Source of the DNA: Glandiceps talaboti
Lineage: Eukaryota; Hemichordata; Enteropneusta; Spengelidae
DNA length: 64,000 nucleotides
Direction: 5' to 3'
Assembly: GCF_964340395.1 (NCBI RefSeq)
Contig: NC_135554.1
Location: 3,708,975-3,772,974, forward strand
Below the pieces are notes generated by a model, which was not told the origin of the DNA, did not search any database, and worked only from the letters and a program-made list of their open reading frames with translations. This document shows positions 10,899 to 25,800 of the stretch, one piece after another. Position numbers and translations under genes: made by a program. The number at the start of each line of letters is the position of its first letter. Positions within the stretch are counted from its first letter, which is position 1.

Positions 10899-13800
10899 TC
10901 TGTGTGTGTGTGTGTGTGTGTGAGTGTGTGTCTGTCTGTGTGTGTGTGTCTGTGTGTGTGTGTATGTGTGTGTGTCTGTGTGTGTGTGTGTGTGTCTGTG
11001 TGTGTGTGTGTGTGTGTGGATGTGTGTGTGTGTGTATGTGTGTGTATGTCTGTATGTCTGTGTGTGAATGTGTGTGTGTCTGTGTGTGTGTCTGTGTGTT
11101 CACATTTATTTGATATAGTTCAGTTTCTTTCTTCTCAATGTAAACACAAAACAGATGAGATTTGCTTTAACTTGCTATGAGTCCATTTTCTTTTTTATCC
11201 CTTAAAGGGCAGCTCCAAAGTCATTGGAGCAGCAAGGTAGACCGTGTAGATATTGGTATTTTGGGGCATATTGTACTGTTTAAAGCATGTTACTTGAAAA
11301 GCTCACAAGTATAAAGCTAGTTTCAGATTCAGAATCAGATTCACATTGGAGGATAATTGAGCCTCATGTTCAGACTAGTCTCATATTGAGCCTCAAATTC
11401 AGCATCATACCACCCTCATATAATTGTCACTTACCTTGGTATTTACCACCACCATAATTGTCACTTACCTTGGTATTTACCACCACCATAATTGTCACTT
11501 ACCTTGGTATTTACCACCACCATATCATTATCACTTACCCTGGTATTTACCACCACCATATCATTATCACTTACCCTGGTATTTACCAACCTCATATCAT
11601 TGTCACTTACCCTGGTATTTACCACCCTCATATAATTGTCACTTACCTTGGTATTTACCACCCTCATATAATTGTCACTTACCCAGGTATTTACCACCAA
11701 CATATCATTATCACTTACCCTGGTATATACCACCGCCATATCATTGTCACACTTACCCTGGTATTTACCACCACCATATCATTGTCACTTACCTTGGTAT
11801 TTACCACCACCATATCATTATCACTTACCCTGGTATTTACCACCGCCATATCATTGTCACACTTACCCTGGTATTTACCACCACCATATCATTGTCACTT
11901 ACCTTGGTATTTACCACCACCATATCATTATCACTTACCCTGGTATTTACCACCACCATATCATTGTCACACTTACCCTGGTATTTACCACCACCATATC
12001 ATTATCACTTACCCTGGTATTTACCACCACCATATCATTGTCACACTTACCCTGGTATTTACCACCACCATATCATTGTCACACTTACCCTGGTATTTAC
12101 CACCACCATATCATTATCACTTACCCTGGTATTTACCACCACCATATCATTGTCACACTTACCCTGGTATTTACCACCACCATATCATTGTCACACTTAC
12201 CCTGGTATTTACCACCCTCATATCGTTGAGTCTCTCTATCATATTGATGTATACCAAAGTCTCTCTATCATATTGATGTATATCAAAGTCCCTCTATCAT
12301 ATTGATGTATACCAAAGTCCCTCTATCATATTGATGTATATCAAAGTTCCTCTATCATATTGATGTATATCAAAGTCCCTCTATCATATTGATGTATACC
12401 AAAGTCTCTCTATCATATTGATGTATACCAAAGTCCCTCTATCATATTGATGTATATCAAAGTCCCTCTATCATATTGATGTATACCAAAGTCAGTCTAT
12501 CATATTGATGTATACCAAAGTTCCTCTATCATATTGATGTATATCAAAGTCCCTCTATCATATTGATGTATATCAAAGTCTCTCTATCATATTGATGTAT
12601 ACCAAAGTCCCTCTATCATATTGATGTATACCAAAGTCCCTCTATCATATTGATGTATACCAAAGTCTCTCTATCATATTGATGTATACCAAAGTCTCTC
12701 TATAATATTGATGTATATCAAAGTCTCTCTATCCTGATCATATTGATGTATACCAAAGTCAGTCTATCATATTGATGTATATCAAAGTTCCTCTATCATA
12801 TTGATGTATACCAAAGTCTCTCTATCATATTGATGTATACCAAAGTCCCTCTATCATATTGATGTATACCAAAGTCCCTCTATCATATTGATGTATACCA
12901 AAGTCCCTCTATCATATTGATGTATATCAAAGTCCCTCTATCATATTGATGTATATCAAAGTCAGTCTATCATATTGATGTATACCAAAGTCTCTCTATC
13001 ATATTGATGTATACCAAAGTCCCTCTATCATATTGATGTATACCAAAGTCCCTCTATCATATTGATGTATATCAAAGTCAGTCTATCATATTGATGTATA
13101 CCAAAGTCTCTCTATCATATTGATGTATACCAAAGTCTCTCTATCATATTGATGTATACCAAAGTCCCTCTATCATATTGATGTATATCAAAGTCTCTCT
13201 ATCATATTGATGTATACCAAAGTCTCTCTATCATATTGATGTATACCAAAGTCCCTCTATCATATTGATGTATACCAAAGTCTCTCTATCATATTGATGT
13301 ATACCAAAGTTCCTCTATCATATTGATGTATACCAAAGTCCCTCTATCATATTGATGTATACCAAAGTCAGTCTATCATATTGATGTATACCAAAGTCTC
13401 TCTATCATATTGATGTATACCAAAGTCCCTCTATCATATTGATGTATACCAAAGTCTCTCTATCATATTGATGTATACCAAAGTCTCTCTATCATATTGA
13501 TGTATACCAAAGTCAGTCTATCATATTGATGTATACCAAAGTCCCTCTATCATATTGATGTATATCAAAGTCCCTCTATCATATTGATGTATACCAAAGT
13601 CTCTCTATCATATTGATGTATACCAAAGTCTCTCTATCATATTGATGTATACCAAAGTCAGTCTATCATATTGATGTATGCCAAAGTCAGTCTATCGTAT
13701 TGATGTATACCAAAGTCCCTCTATCATATTGATGTATATCAAAGTCCCTCTATCATATTGATGTATACCAAAGTCTCTCTATCATATTGATGTATATCAA

Positions 13801-16800
13801 AGTTCCTCTATCATATTGATGTATACCAAAGTTCCTCTATCATATTGATGTATATCAAAGTTCCTCTATCATATTGATGTATACCAAAGTCCCTCTATCG
13901 TATTGATGTATACCAAAGTCTCTCTATCATATTGATGTATACCAAAGTCTCTCTATCATATTGATGTATACCAAAGTCTCTCTATCATATTGATGTATAC
14001 CAAAGTCCCTCTATCATATTGATGTATACCAAAGTCCCTCTATCATATTGATGTATACCAAAGTCTCTCTATCATATTGATGTATACCAAAGTCTCTCTA
14101 TCATATTGATGTATACCAAAGTCCCTCTATCATATTGATGTATACCAAAGTCCCTCTATCATATTGATGTATACCAAAGTCTCTCTATCATATTGATGTA
14201 TACCAAAGTCTCTCTATCATATTGATGTATACCAAAGTCTCTCTATAATATTGATGTATACCAAAGTCCCTCTATCATATTGATGTATACCAAAGTCCCT
14301 CTATCATATTGATGTATACCAAAGTCTCTCTATCATATTGATGTATACCAAAGTCTCTCTATCATATTGATGTATACCAAAGTCCCTCTATCATATTGAT
14401 GTATACCAAAGTCTCTCTATCATATTGATGTATATCAAAGTCCCTCTATCATATTGATGTATATCAAAGTCCCTCTATCATATTGATGTATATCAAAGTC
14501 CCTCTATCATATTGATGTATATCAAAGTCTCTCTATCATATTGATGTATACCAAAGTCCCTCTATCATATTGATGTATACCAAAGTCCCTCTATCATATT
14601 GATGTATACCAAAGTCCCTCTATCATATTGATGTATACCAAAGTCTCTCTATCATATTGATGTATACCAAAGTCAGTCTATCATATTGATGTATACCAAA
14701 GTCCCTCTATCATATTGATGTATACCAAAGTCCCTCTATCATATTGATGTATACCAAAGTCTCTCTATCATATTGATGTATACCAAAGTCTCTCTATCAT
14801 ATTGATGTATACCAAAGTCTCTCTATCATATTGATGTATACCAAAGTCCCTCTATCATATTGATGTATACCAAAGTCTCTCTATCATATTGATGTATACC
14901 AAAGTCCCTCTATCATATTGATGTATACCAAAGTCTCTCTATCATATTGATGTATACCAAAGTCTCTCTATCATATTGATGTATACCAAAGTCCCTCTAT
15001 CATATTGATGTATACCAAAGTCCCTCTATCATATTGATGTATACCAAAGTCCCTCTATCATATTGATGTATACCAAAGTCTCTCTATCATATTGATGTAT
15101 ACCAAAGTCTCTCTATCATATTGATGTATATCAAAGTCCCTCTATCATATTGATGTATACCAAAGTCAGTCTATCATATTGATGTATATCAAAGTTCCTC
15201 TATCATATTGATGTATACCAAAGTCTCTCTATCATATTGATGTATACCAAAGTCCCTCTATCATATTGATGTATACCAAAGTCCCTCTATCATATTGATG
15301 TATACCAAAGTCCCTCTATCATATTGATGTATACCAAAGTCTCTATCATATTGATGTATACCAAAGTCCCTCTATCATATTGATGTATATCAAAGTCCCT
15401 CTATCATATTGATGTATACCAAAGTCTCTCTATCATATTGATGTATACCAAAGTCTCTCTATCATATTGATGTATATCAAAGTCCCTCTATCATATTGAT
15501 GTATACCAAAGTCAGTCTATCATATTGATGTATATCAAAGTTCCTCTATCATATTGATGTATACCAAAGTCTCTCTATCATATTGATGTATACCAAAGTC
15601 CCTCTATCATATTGATGTATACCAAAGTCCCTCTATCATATTGATGTATACCAAAGTCCCTCTATCATATTGATGTATACCAAAGTCTCTATCATATTGA
15701 TGTATACCAAAGTCCCTCTATCATATTGATGTATATCAAAGTCCCTCTATCATATTGATGTATACCAAAGTCCCTCTATCATATTGATGTATACCAAAGT
15801 CCCTCTATGATATTGATGTATACCAAAGTCCCTCTATCATATTGATGTATACCAAAGTCCCTCTATCATATTGATGTATACCAAAGTCCCTCTATCATAT
15901 TGATGTATACCAAAGTCTCTCTATCATATTGATGTATACCAAAGTCTCTCTATCATATTGATGTATACCAAAGTCCCTCTATCATATTGATGTATACCAA
16001 AGTCCCTCTATCATATTGATGTATACCAAAGTCCCTCTATCATATTCATGTATACCAAAGTCTCTATCATATTGATGTATACCAAAGTCCCTCTATCATA
16101 TTGATGTATATCAAAGTCTCTATCATATTGATGTATACCAAAGTCTCTCTATCATATTGATGTATACCAAAGTCCCTCTATCATATTGATGTATACCAAG
16201 TCAGTCTATCATATTGATGTATACCAAAGTCTCTCTATCATATTGATGTATACCAAGTCAGTCTATCATATTGATGTATACCAAAGTCTCTCTATCATAT
16301 TGATGTATACCAAAGTCCCTCTATCATATTGATGTATACCAAAGTCTCTCTATCATATTGATGTATACCAAAGTCTCTCTATCATATTGATGTATACCAA
16401 AGTCAGTCTATCATATTGATGTATACCAAAGTCCCTCTATCATATTGATGTATATCAAAGTCCCTCTATCATATTGATGTATACCAAAGTCTCTCTATCA
16501 TATTGATGTATACCAAAGTCTCTCTATCATATTGATGTATACCAAAGTCAGTCTATCATATTGATGTATGCCAAAGTCAGTCAATCGTATTGATGTATAC
16601 CAAAGTCCCTCTATCATATTGATGTATATCAAAGTCAGTCTATCGTATTGATGTATACCAAAGTCCCTCTATCATATTGATGTATATCAAAGTCCCTCTA
16701 TCATATTGATGTATACCAAAGTCTCTCTATCATATTGATGTATATCAAAGTCAGTCTATCATATTGATGTATACCAAAGTCCCTCTATCATATTGATGTA

Positions 16801-19800
16801 TACCAAAGTCTCTCTATCGTATTGATGTATACCAAAGTCTCTCTATCATATTGATGTATACCAAAGTCTCTCTATCATATTGATGTATACCAAAGTCTCT
16901 CTATCATATTGATGTATACCAAAGTCCCTCTATCATATTGATGTATACCAAAGTCCCTCTATCATATTGATGTATACCAAAGTCTCTCTATCATATTGAT
17001 GTATACCAAAGTCTCTCTATCATATTGATGTATAGCAAAGTTCCTCTATCATATTGATGTATATCAAAGTTCCTCTATCATATTGATGTATACCAAAGTC
17101 TCTCTATCATATTGATGTATACCAAAGTTCCTCTATCATATTGATGTATACCAAAGTCCCTCTATCATATTGATGTATACCAAAGTCTCTCTATCATATT
17201 GATGTATACCAAAGTCAGTCTATCATATTGATGTATAGCAAAGTCTCTCTATCATATTGATGTATACCAAAGTCTCTCTATCATATTGATGTATACCAAA
17301 GTCAGTCTATCATATTGATGTATACCAAAGTTCCTCTATCATATTGATGTATATCAAAGTTCCTCTATCATATTGATGTATACCAAAGTCTCTCTATCAT
17401 ATTGATGTATACCAAAGTCTCTATCATATTGATGTATACCAAAGTCTCTCTATCATATTGATGTATATCAAAGTCCCTCTATCATATTGATGTATACCAA
17501 AGTCCCTCTATCATATTGATGTATACCAAAGTCCCTCTATCATATTGATGTATACCAAAGTCTCTCTATCATATTGATGTATACCAAAGTCCCTCTATCA
17601 TATTGATGTATACCAAAGTCTCTCTATCATATTGATGAATACCAAAGTTCCTCTATCATATTGATGTATACCAAAGTCTCTCTATCATATTGATGAATAC
17701 CAAAGTCTCTCTATCATATTGATGTATACCAAAGTCTCTCTATCATATTGATGTATACCAAAGTCTCTCTATCATATTGATGTATATCAAAGTTCCTCTA
17801 TCATATTGATGTATACCAAAGTTCCTCTATCATATTGATGTATACCAAAGTCCCTCTATCATATTGATGTATACCAAAGTCCCTCTATCATATTGATGTA
17901 TACCAAAGTCCCTCTATCATATTGATGTATATCAAAGTCTCTCTATCATATTGATGTATACCAAAGTCCCTCTATCATATTGATGTATACCAAAGTCCCT
18001 CTATCATATTGATGTATACCAAAGTCTCTCTATCATATTGATGTATACCAAAGTCTCTCTATCATATTGATGTATACCAAAGTTCCTCTATCATATTGAT
18101 GTATATCAAAGTCCCTCTATCATATTGATGTATACCAAAGTCCCTCTATCATATTGATGTATACCAAAGTCTCTCTATCATATTGATGTATACCAAAGTC
18201 CCTCTATCATATTGATGTATACCAAAGTCTCTCTATCATATTGATGTATACCAAAGTTCCTCTATCATATTGATGTATATCAAAGTCCCTCTATCATATT
18301 GATGTATACCAAAGTCTCTCTATCGTATTGATGTATACCAAAGTCTCTCTATCATATTGATGTATACCAAAGTCTCTCTATCATATTGATGTATACCAAA
18401 GTCTCTCTATCGTATTGATGTATACCAAAGTCTCTCTATCATATTGATGTATACCAAAGTCCCTCTATCATATTGATGTATACCAAAGTCTCTCTATCAT
18501 ATTGATGTATACCAAAGTTCCTCTATCATATTGATGTATATCAAAGTCCCTCTATCATATTGATGTATACCAAAGTCTCTCTATCGTATTGATGTATACC
18601 AAAGTCTCTCTATCATATTGATGTATATCAAAGTCCCTCTATCATATTGATGTATACCAAAGTCTCTCTATCGTATTGATGTATACCAAAGTCTCTCTAT
18701 CATATTGATGTATACCAAAGTCTCTCTATCATATTGATGTATACCAAAGTCTCTCTATCATATTGATGTATACCAAAGTCCCTCTATCATATTGATGTAT
18801 ACCAAAGTCCCTCTATCATATTGATGTATACCAAAGTCTCTATCATATTGATGTATACCAAAGTCTCTATCATATTGATGAATACCAAAGTCTCTCCACA
18901 TATTGATGTATACCAAAGTCTCTCTATCATATTGATGTATACCAAAGTCCCTCTATCATATTGATGTATACCAAAGTCTCTCTATCATATTGATGTATAC
19001 CAAAGTTCCTCTATCATATTGATGTATACCAAAGTCCCTCTATCATATTGATGTATACCAAAGTCCCTCTATCATATTGATGTATATCAAAGTTCCTCTA
19101 TCATATTGATGAATACCAAAGTTCCTCTATCATATTGATGTATACCAAAGTCTCTCTATCATATTGATGTATACCAAAGTTCCTCTATCATATTGATGTA
19201 TACCAAAGTCTCTCTATCATATTGATGTATACCAAAGTTCCTCTATCATATTGATGTATACCAAAGTCTCTCTATCATATTGATGTATACCAAAGTTCCT
19301 CTATCATATTGATGTATACCAAAGTCCCTCTATCATATTGATGTATACCAAAGTTCCTCTATCATATTGATGTATACCAAAGTCAGTCTATCATATTGAT
19401 GTATACCAAAGTCCCTCTATCATATTGATGTATACCAAAGTCCCTCTATCGTATTGATGTATACCAAAGTCTCTCTATCATATTGATGTATACCAAAGTC
19501 TCTCTATCATATTGATGTATACCAAAGTCTCTCTATCATATTGATGTATACCAAAGTCCCTCTATCATATTGATGTATACCAAAGTCCCTCTATCATATT
19601 GATGTATACCAAAGTCTCTCTATCATATTGATGTATACCAAAGTCTCTCTATCATATTGATGTATACCAAAGTCTCTCTATCATATTGATGTATACCAAA
19701 GTCAGTCTATCATATTGATGTATACCAAAGTCCCTCTATCATATTGATGTATATCAAAGTCCCTCTATCATATTGATGTATACCAAAGTCTCTCTATCAT

Positions 19801-22800
19801 ATTGATGTATACCAAAGTCTCTCTATCATATTGATGTATACCAAAGTCAGTCTATCATATTGATGTATGCCAAAGTCAGTCAATCGTATTGATGTATACC
19901 AAAGTCCCTCTATCATATTGATGTATATCAAAGTCAGTCTATCGTATTGATGTATACCAAAGTCCCTCTATCATATTGATGTATATCAAAGTCCCTCTAT
20001 CATATTGATGTATACCAAAGTCCCTCTATCATATTGATGTATACCAAAGTCCCTCTATCATATTGATGTATACCAAAGTCCCTCTATCATATTGATGAAT
20101 ACCAAAGTCTCTCTATCATATTGATGTATATCAAAGTCAGTCTATCATATTGATGTATACCAAAGTCCCTCTATCATATTGATGTATACCAAAGTCTCTC
20201 TATCGTATTGATGTATACCAAAGTCTCTCTATCATATTGATGTATACCAAAGTCTCTCTATCATATTGATGTATACCAAAGTCTCTCTATCATATTGATG
20301 TATACCAAAGTCCCTCTATCATATTGATGTATACCAAAGTCCCTCTATCATATTGATGTATACCAAAGTCTCTCTATCATATTGATGTATACCAAAGTCT
20401 CTCTATCATATTGATGTATAGCAAAGTTCCTCTATCATATTGATGTATATCAAAGTTCCTCTATCATATTGATGTATACCAAAGTCTCTCTATCATATTG
20501 ATGTATACCAAAGTTCCTCTATCATATTGATGTATACCAAAGTCCCTCTATCATATTGATGTATACCAAAGTCTCTCTATCATATTGATGTATACCAAAG
20601 CCAGTCTATCATATTGATGTATAGCAAAGTCTCTCTATCATATTGATGTATACCAAAGTCTCTCTATCATATTGATGTATACCAAAGTCAGTCTATCATA
20701 TTGATGTATACCAAAGTTCCTCTATCATATTGATGTATATCAAAGTTCCTCTATCATATTGATGTATACCAAAGTCTCTCTATCATATTGATGTATACCA
20801 AAGTCTCTATCATATTGATGTATACCAAAGTCTCTCTATCATATTGATGTATATCAAAGTCCCTCTATCATATTGATGTATACCAAAGTCCCTCTATCAT
20901 ATTGATGTATACCAAAGTCCCTCTATCATATTGATGTATACCAAAGTCTCTCTATCATATTGATGTATACCAAAGTCCCTCTATCATATTGATGTATACC
21001 AAAGTCTCTCTATCATATTGATGAATACCAAAGTTCCTCTATCATATTGATGTATACCAAAGTCTCTCTATCATATTGATGAATACCAAAGTCTCTCTAT
21101 CATATTGATGTATACCAAAGTCTCTCTATCATATTGATGTATACCAAAGTCTCTCTATCATATTGATGTATATCAAAGTTCCTCTATCATATTGATGTAT
21201 ACCAAAGTTCCTCTATCATATTGATGTATACCAAAGTCCCTCTATCATATTGATGAATACCAAAGTCTCTCTATCATATTGATGTATACCAAAGTCCCTC
21301 TATCATATTTATGTATACCAAAGTCCCTCTATCATATTGATGTATACCAAAGTCCCTCTATCATATTGATGTATACCAAAGTCTCTCTATCATATTGATG
21401 TATACCAAAGTCCCTCTATCATATTGATGTATACCAAAGTTCCTCTATCATATTGATGTATACCAAAGTCTCTCTATCATATTGATGTATACCAAAGTCC
21501 CTCTATCATATTGATGTATACCAAAGTCAGTCTATCATATTGATGTATACCAAAGTCCCTCTATCATATTGATGAATACCAAAGTCCCTCTATCATATTG
21601 ATGTATACCAAAGTCTCTCTATCATATTGATGTATACCAAAGTCCCTCTATCATATTGATGTATACCAAAGTCTCTCTATCATATTGATGTATACCAAAG
21701 TCCCTCTATCATATTGATGTATACCAAAGTCCCTCTATCATATTGATGAATACCAAAGTCCCTCTATCATATTGATGTATACCAAAGTCAGTCTATCATA
21801 TTGATGTATAGCAAAGTCAGTCAATCATATTGATGAATACCAAAGTCCCTCTATCATATTGATGTATACCAAAGTCCCTCTATCATATTGATGAATACCA
21901 AAGTCAGTCTATCATATTGATGTATACCAAAGTCTCTCTATCATATTGATGTATACCAAAGTCCCTCTATCATATTGATGTATAGCAAAGTCCCTCTATC
22001 ATATTGATGAATACCAAAGTCTCTCTATCATATTGATGAATACCAAAGTTCCTCTATCATATTGATGAATACCAAAGTTCCTCTATCGTATTGATGTATA
22101 CCAAAGTCTCTCTATCATATTGATGTATACCAAAGTCAGTCTATCATATTGATGTATACCAAAGTCAGTCTATCATATTGATGAATACCAAAGTCTCTCT
22201 ATCATATTGATGTATACCAAAGTCCCTCTATCATATTGATGTATATCAAAGTCTCTCTATCATATTGATGTATACCAAAGTCAGTCTATCATATTGATGT
22301 ATACCAAAGTCCCTCTATCATATTGATGTATACCAAAGTCCCTCTATCATATTGATGAATACCAAAGTCTCTCTATCATATTGATGTATACCAAAGTCTC
22401 TCTATCATATTGATGAATACCAAAGTTCCTCTATCATATTGATGTATACCAAAGTCTCTCTATCATATTGATGTATATCAAAGTCCCTCTATCATATTGA
22501 TGTATACCAAAGTCTCTCTATCATATTGATGTATACCAAAGTTCCTCTATCATATTGATGTATACCAAAGTTCCTCTATCATATTGATGAATACCAAAGT
22601 TCCTCTATCATATTGATGAATACCAAAGTCTCTCTATCATATTGATGTATACCAAAGTTCCTCTATCATATTGATGTATACCAAAGTCTCTCTATCATAT
22701 TGATGAATACCAAAGTTCCTCTATCATATTGATGAATACCAAAGTTCCTCTATCATATTGATGTATACCAAAGTTCCTCTATCATATTGATGAATACCAA

Positions 22801-25800
22801 AGTTCCTCTATCATATTGATGAATACCAAAGTTCCTCTATCATATTGATGTATACCAAAGTTCCTCTATCATATTGATGAATACCAAAGTTCCTCTATCA
22901 TATTGATGTATACCAAAGTCTCTCTATCATATTGATGAATACCAAAGTCCCTCTATCATATTGATGTATACCAAAGTCTCTCTATCATATTGATGTATAC
23001 CAAAGTCAGTCTATCATATTGATGTATACCAAAGTCCCTCTATCATATTGATGTATACCAAAGTCTCTCTATCATATTGATGAATACCAAAGTCTCTCTA
23101 TCATATTGATGTATATCAAAGTTCCTCTATCATATTGATGTATACCAAAGTTCCTCTATCATATTGATGAATACCAAAGTCTCTCTATCATATTGATGAA
23201 TACCAAAGTTCCTCTATCATATTGATGTATACCAAAGTCTCTCTATCATATTGATGTATACCAAAGTCTCTCTATCATATTGATGTATATCAAAGTTCCT
23301 CTATCATATTGATGTATACCAAAGTTCCTCTATCATATTGATGTATACCAAAGTCCCTCTATCATATTGATGTATACCAAAGTTCCTCTATCATATTGAT
23401 GTATACCAAAGTCAGTCTATCATATTGATGTATACCAAAGTCCCTCTATCATATTGATGTATACCAAAGTCCCTCTATCGTATTGATGTATACCAAAGTC
23501 TCTCTATCATATTGATGTATACCAAAGTCTCTCTATCATATTGATGTATACCAAAGTCTCTCTATCATATTGATGTATACCAAAGTCCCTCTATCATATT
23601 GATGTATACCAAAGTCCCTCTATCATATTGATGTATACCAAAGTCTCTCTATCATATTGATGTATACCAAAGTCTCTCTATCATATTGATGTATAGCAAA
23701 GTTCCTCTATCATATTGATGTATACCAAAGTTCCTCTATCATATTGATGTATATCAAAGTTCCTCTATCATATTGATGTATACCAAAGTCTCTCTATCAT
23801 ATTGATGTATACCAAAGTTCCTCTATCATATTGATGTATACCAAAGTCCCTCTATCATATTGATGTATACCAAAGTCTCTCTATCATATTGATGTATACC
23901 AAAGTCAGTCTATCATATTGATGTATAGCAAAGTCTCTCTATCATATTGATGTATACCAAAGTCTCTCTATCATATTGATGTATACCAAAGTCAGTCTAT
24001 CATATTGATGTATACCAAAGTTCCTCTATCATATTGATGTATATCAAAGTTCCTCTATCATATTGATGTATACCAAAGTCTTTCTATCATATTGATGTAT
24101 ACCAAAGTCTCTCTATCATATTGATGTATACCAAAGTCTCTCTATCATATTGATGTATATCAAAGTCCCTCTATCATATTGATGTATACCAAAGTCTCTC
24201 TATCATATTGATGTATACCAAAGTCAGTCTATCATATTGATGTATATCAAAGTCCCTCTATCATATTGATGTATACCAAAGTCTCTCTATCATATTGATG
24301 TATACCAAAGTCAGTCTATCATATTGATGTATACCAAAGTCTCTCTATCATATTGATGTATACCAAAGTCTCTATCATATTGATGTATACCAAAGTCTCT
24401 CTATCATATTGATGTATACCAAAGTCTCTCTATCATATTGATGTATACCAAAGTCTCTCTATCATATTGATGTATATCAAAGTCCCTCTATCATATTGAT
24501 GTATACCAAAGTCTCTCTATCATATTGATGTATACCAAAGTCTCTCTATCATATTGATGTATACCAAAGTCTCTCTATCATATTGATGTATATCAAAGTT
24601 CCTCTATCATATTGATGTATACCAAAGTTCCTCTATCATATTGATGTATACCAAAGTTCCTCTATCATATTGATGTATACCAAAGTCCCTCTATCATATT
24701 GATGTATACCAAAGTTCCTCTATCATATTGATGTATACCAAAGTCTCTATCATATTGATGTATACCAAAGTTCCTCTATCATATTGATGTATACCAAAGT
24801 TCCTCTATCATATTGATGTATACCAAAGTTCCTCTATCATATTGATGTATACCAAAGTCTCTCTATCATATTGATGTATATCAAAGTTCCTCTATCATAT
24901 TGATGTATACCAAAGTTCCTCTATCATATTGATGTATACCAAAGTCTCTCTATCATATTGATGTATACCAAAGTTCCTCTATCATATTGATGTATACCAA
25001 AGTTCGTCTATCATATTGATGTATACCAAAGTCTCTCTATCATATTGATGTATACCAAAGTTCCTCTATCATATTGATGTATACCAAAGTTCCTCTATCA
25101 TATTGATGTATACCAAAGTTCCTCTATCATATTGATGTATACCAAAGTTCCTCTATCATATTGATGTATACCAAAGTCTCTCTATCATATTGATGTATAC
25201 CAAAGTCTCTCTATCATATTGATGTATACCAAAGTCTCTATCATATTGATGTATACCAAAGTTCCTCTATCATATTGATGTATACCAAAGTCTCTCTATC
25301 ATATTGATGTATACCAAAGTCTCTCTATCATATTGATGTATACCAAAGTCTCTATCATATTGATGTATACCAAAGTCCCTCTATCATATTGATGTATACC
25401 AAAGTCTCTCTATCATATTGATGTATACCAAAGTCCCTCTATCATATTGATGTATACCAAAGTTCCTCTATCATATTGATGTATACCAAAGTCCCTCTAT
25501 CATATTGATGTATACCAAAGTTCCTCTATCATATTGATGTATACCAAAGTCAGTCTATCATATTGATGTATACCAAAGTCTCTATCGTATTGATGTATAC
25601 CAAAGTTCCTCTATCATATTGATGTATACCAAAGTTCCTCTATCATATTGATGTATACCAAAGTCTCTATCGTATTGATGTATACCAAAGTTCCTCTATC
25701 ATATTGATGTATACCAAAGTTCCTCTATCATATTGATTTGTGTATATCTAGTGTAATACATCAAATTATTTTTTGTTCTGTATCTCATTATTTTACAGAC

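Noticed and set aside
11424-12305. Open frames of 185-293 codons rich in Y, P and H
   Set aside because: Artefacts of the 34-38-bp satellite.
12229-25735. CRISPR-like array of ~29-bp repeats
   Set aside because: Repeats are directly contiguous with no spacers, in a spliced eukaryotic gene; it is a satellite.
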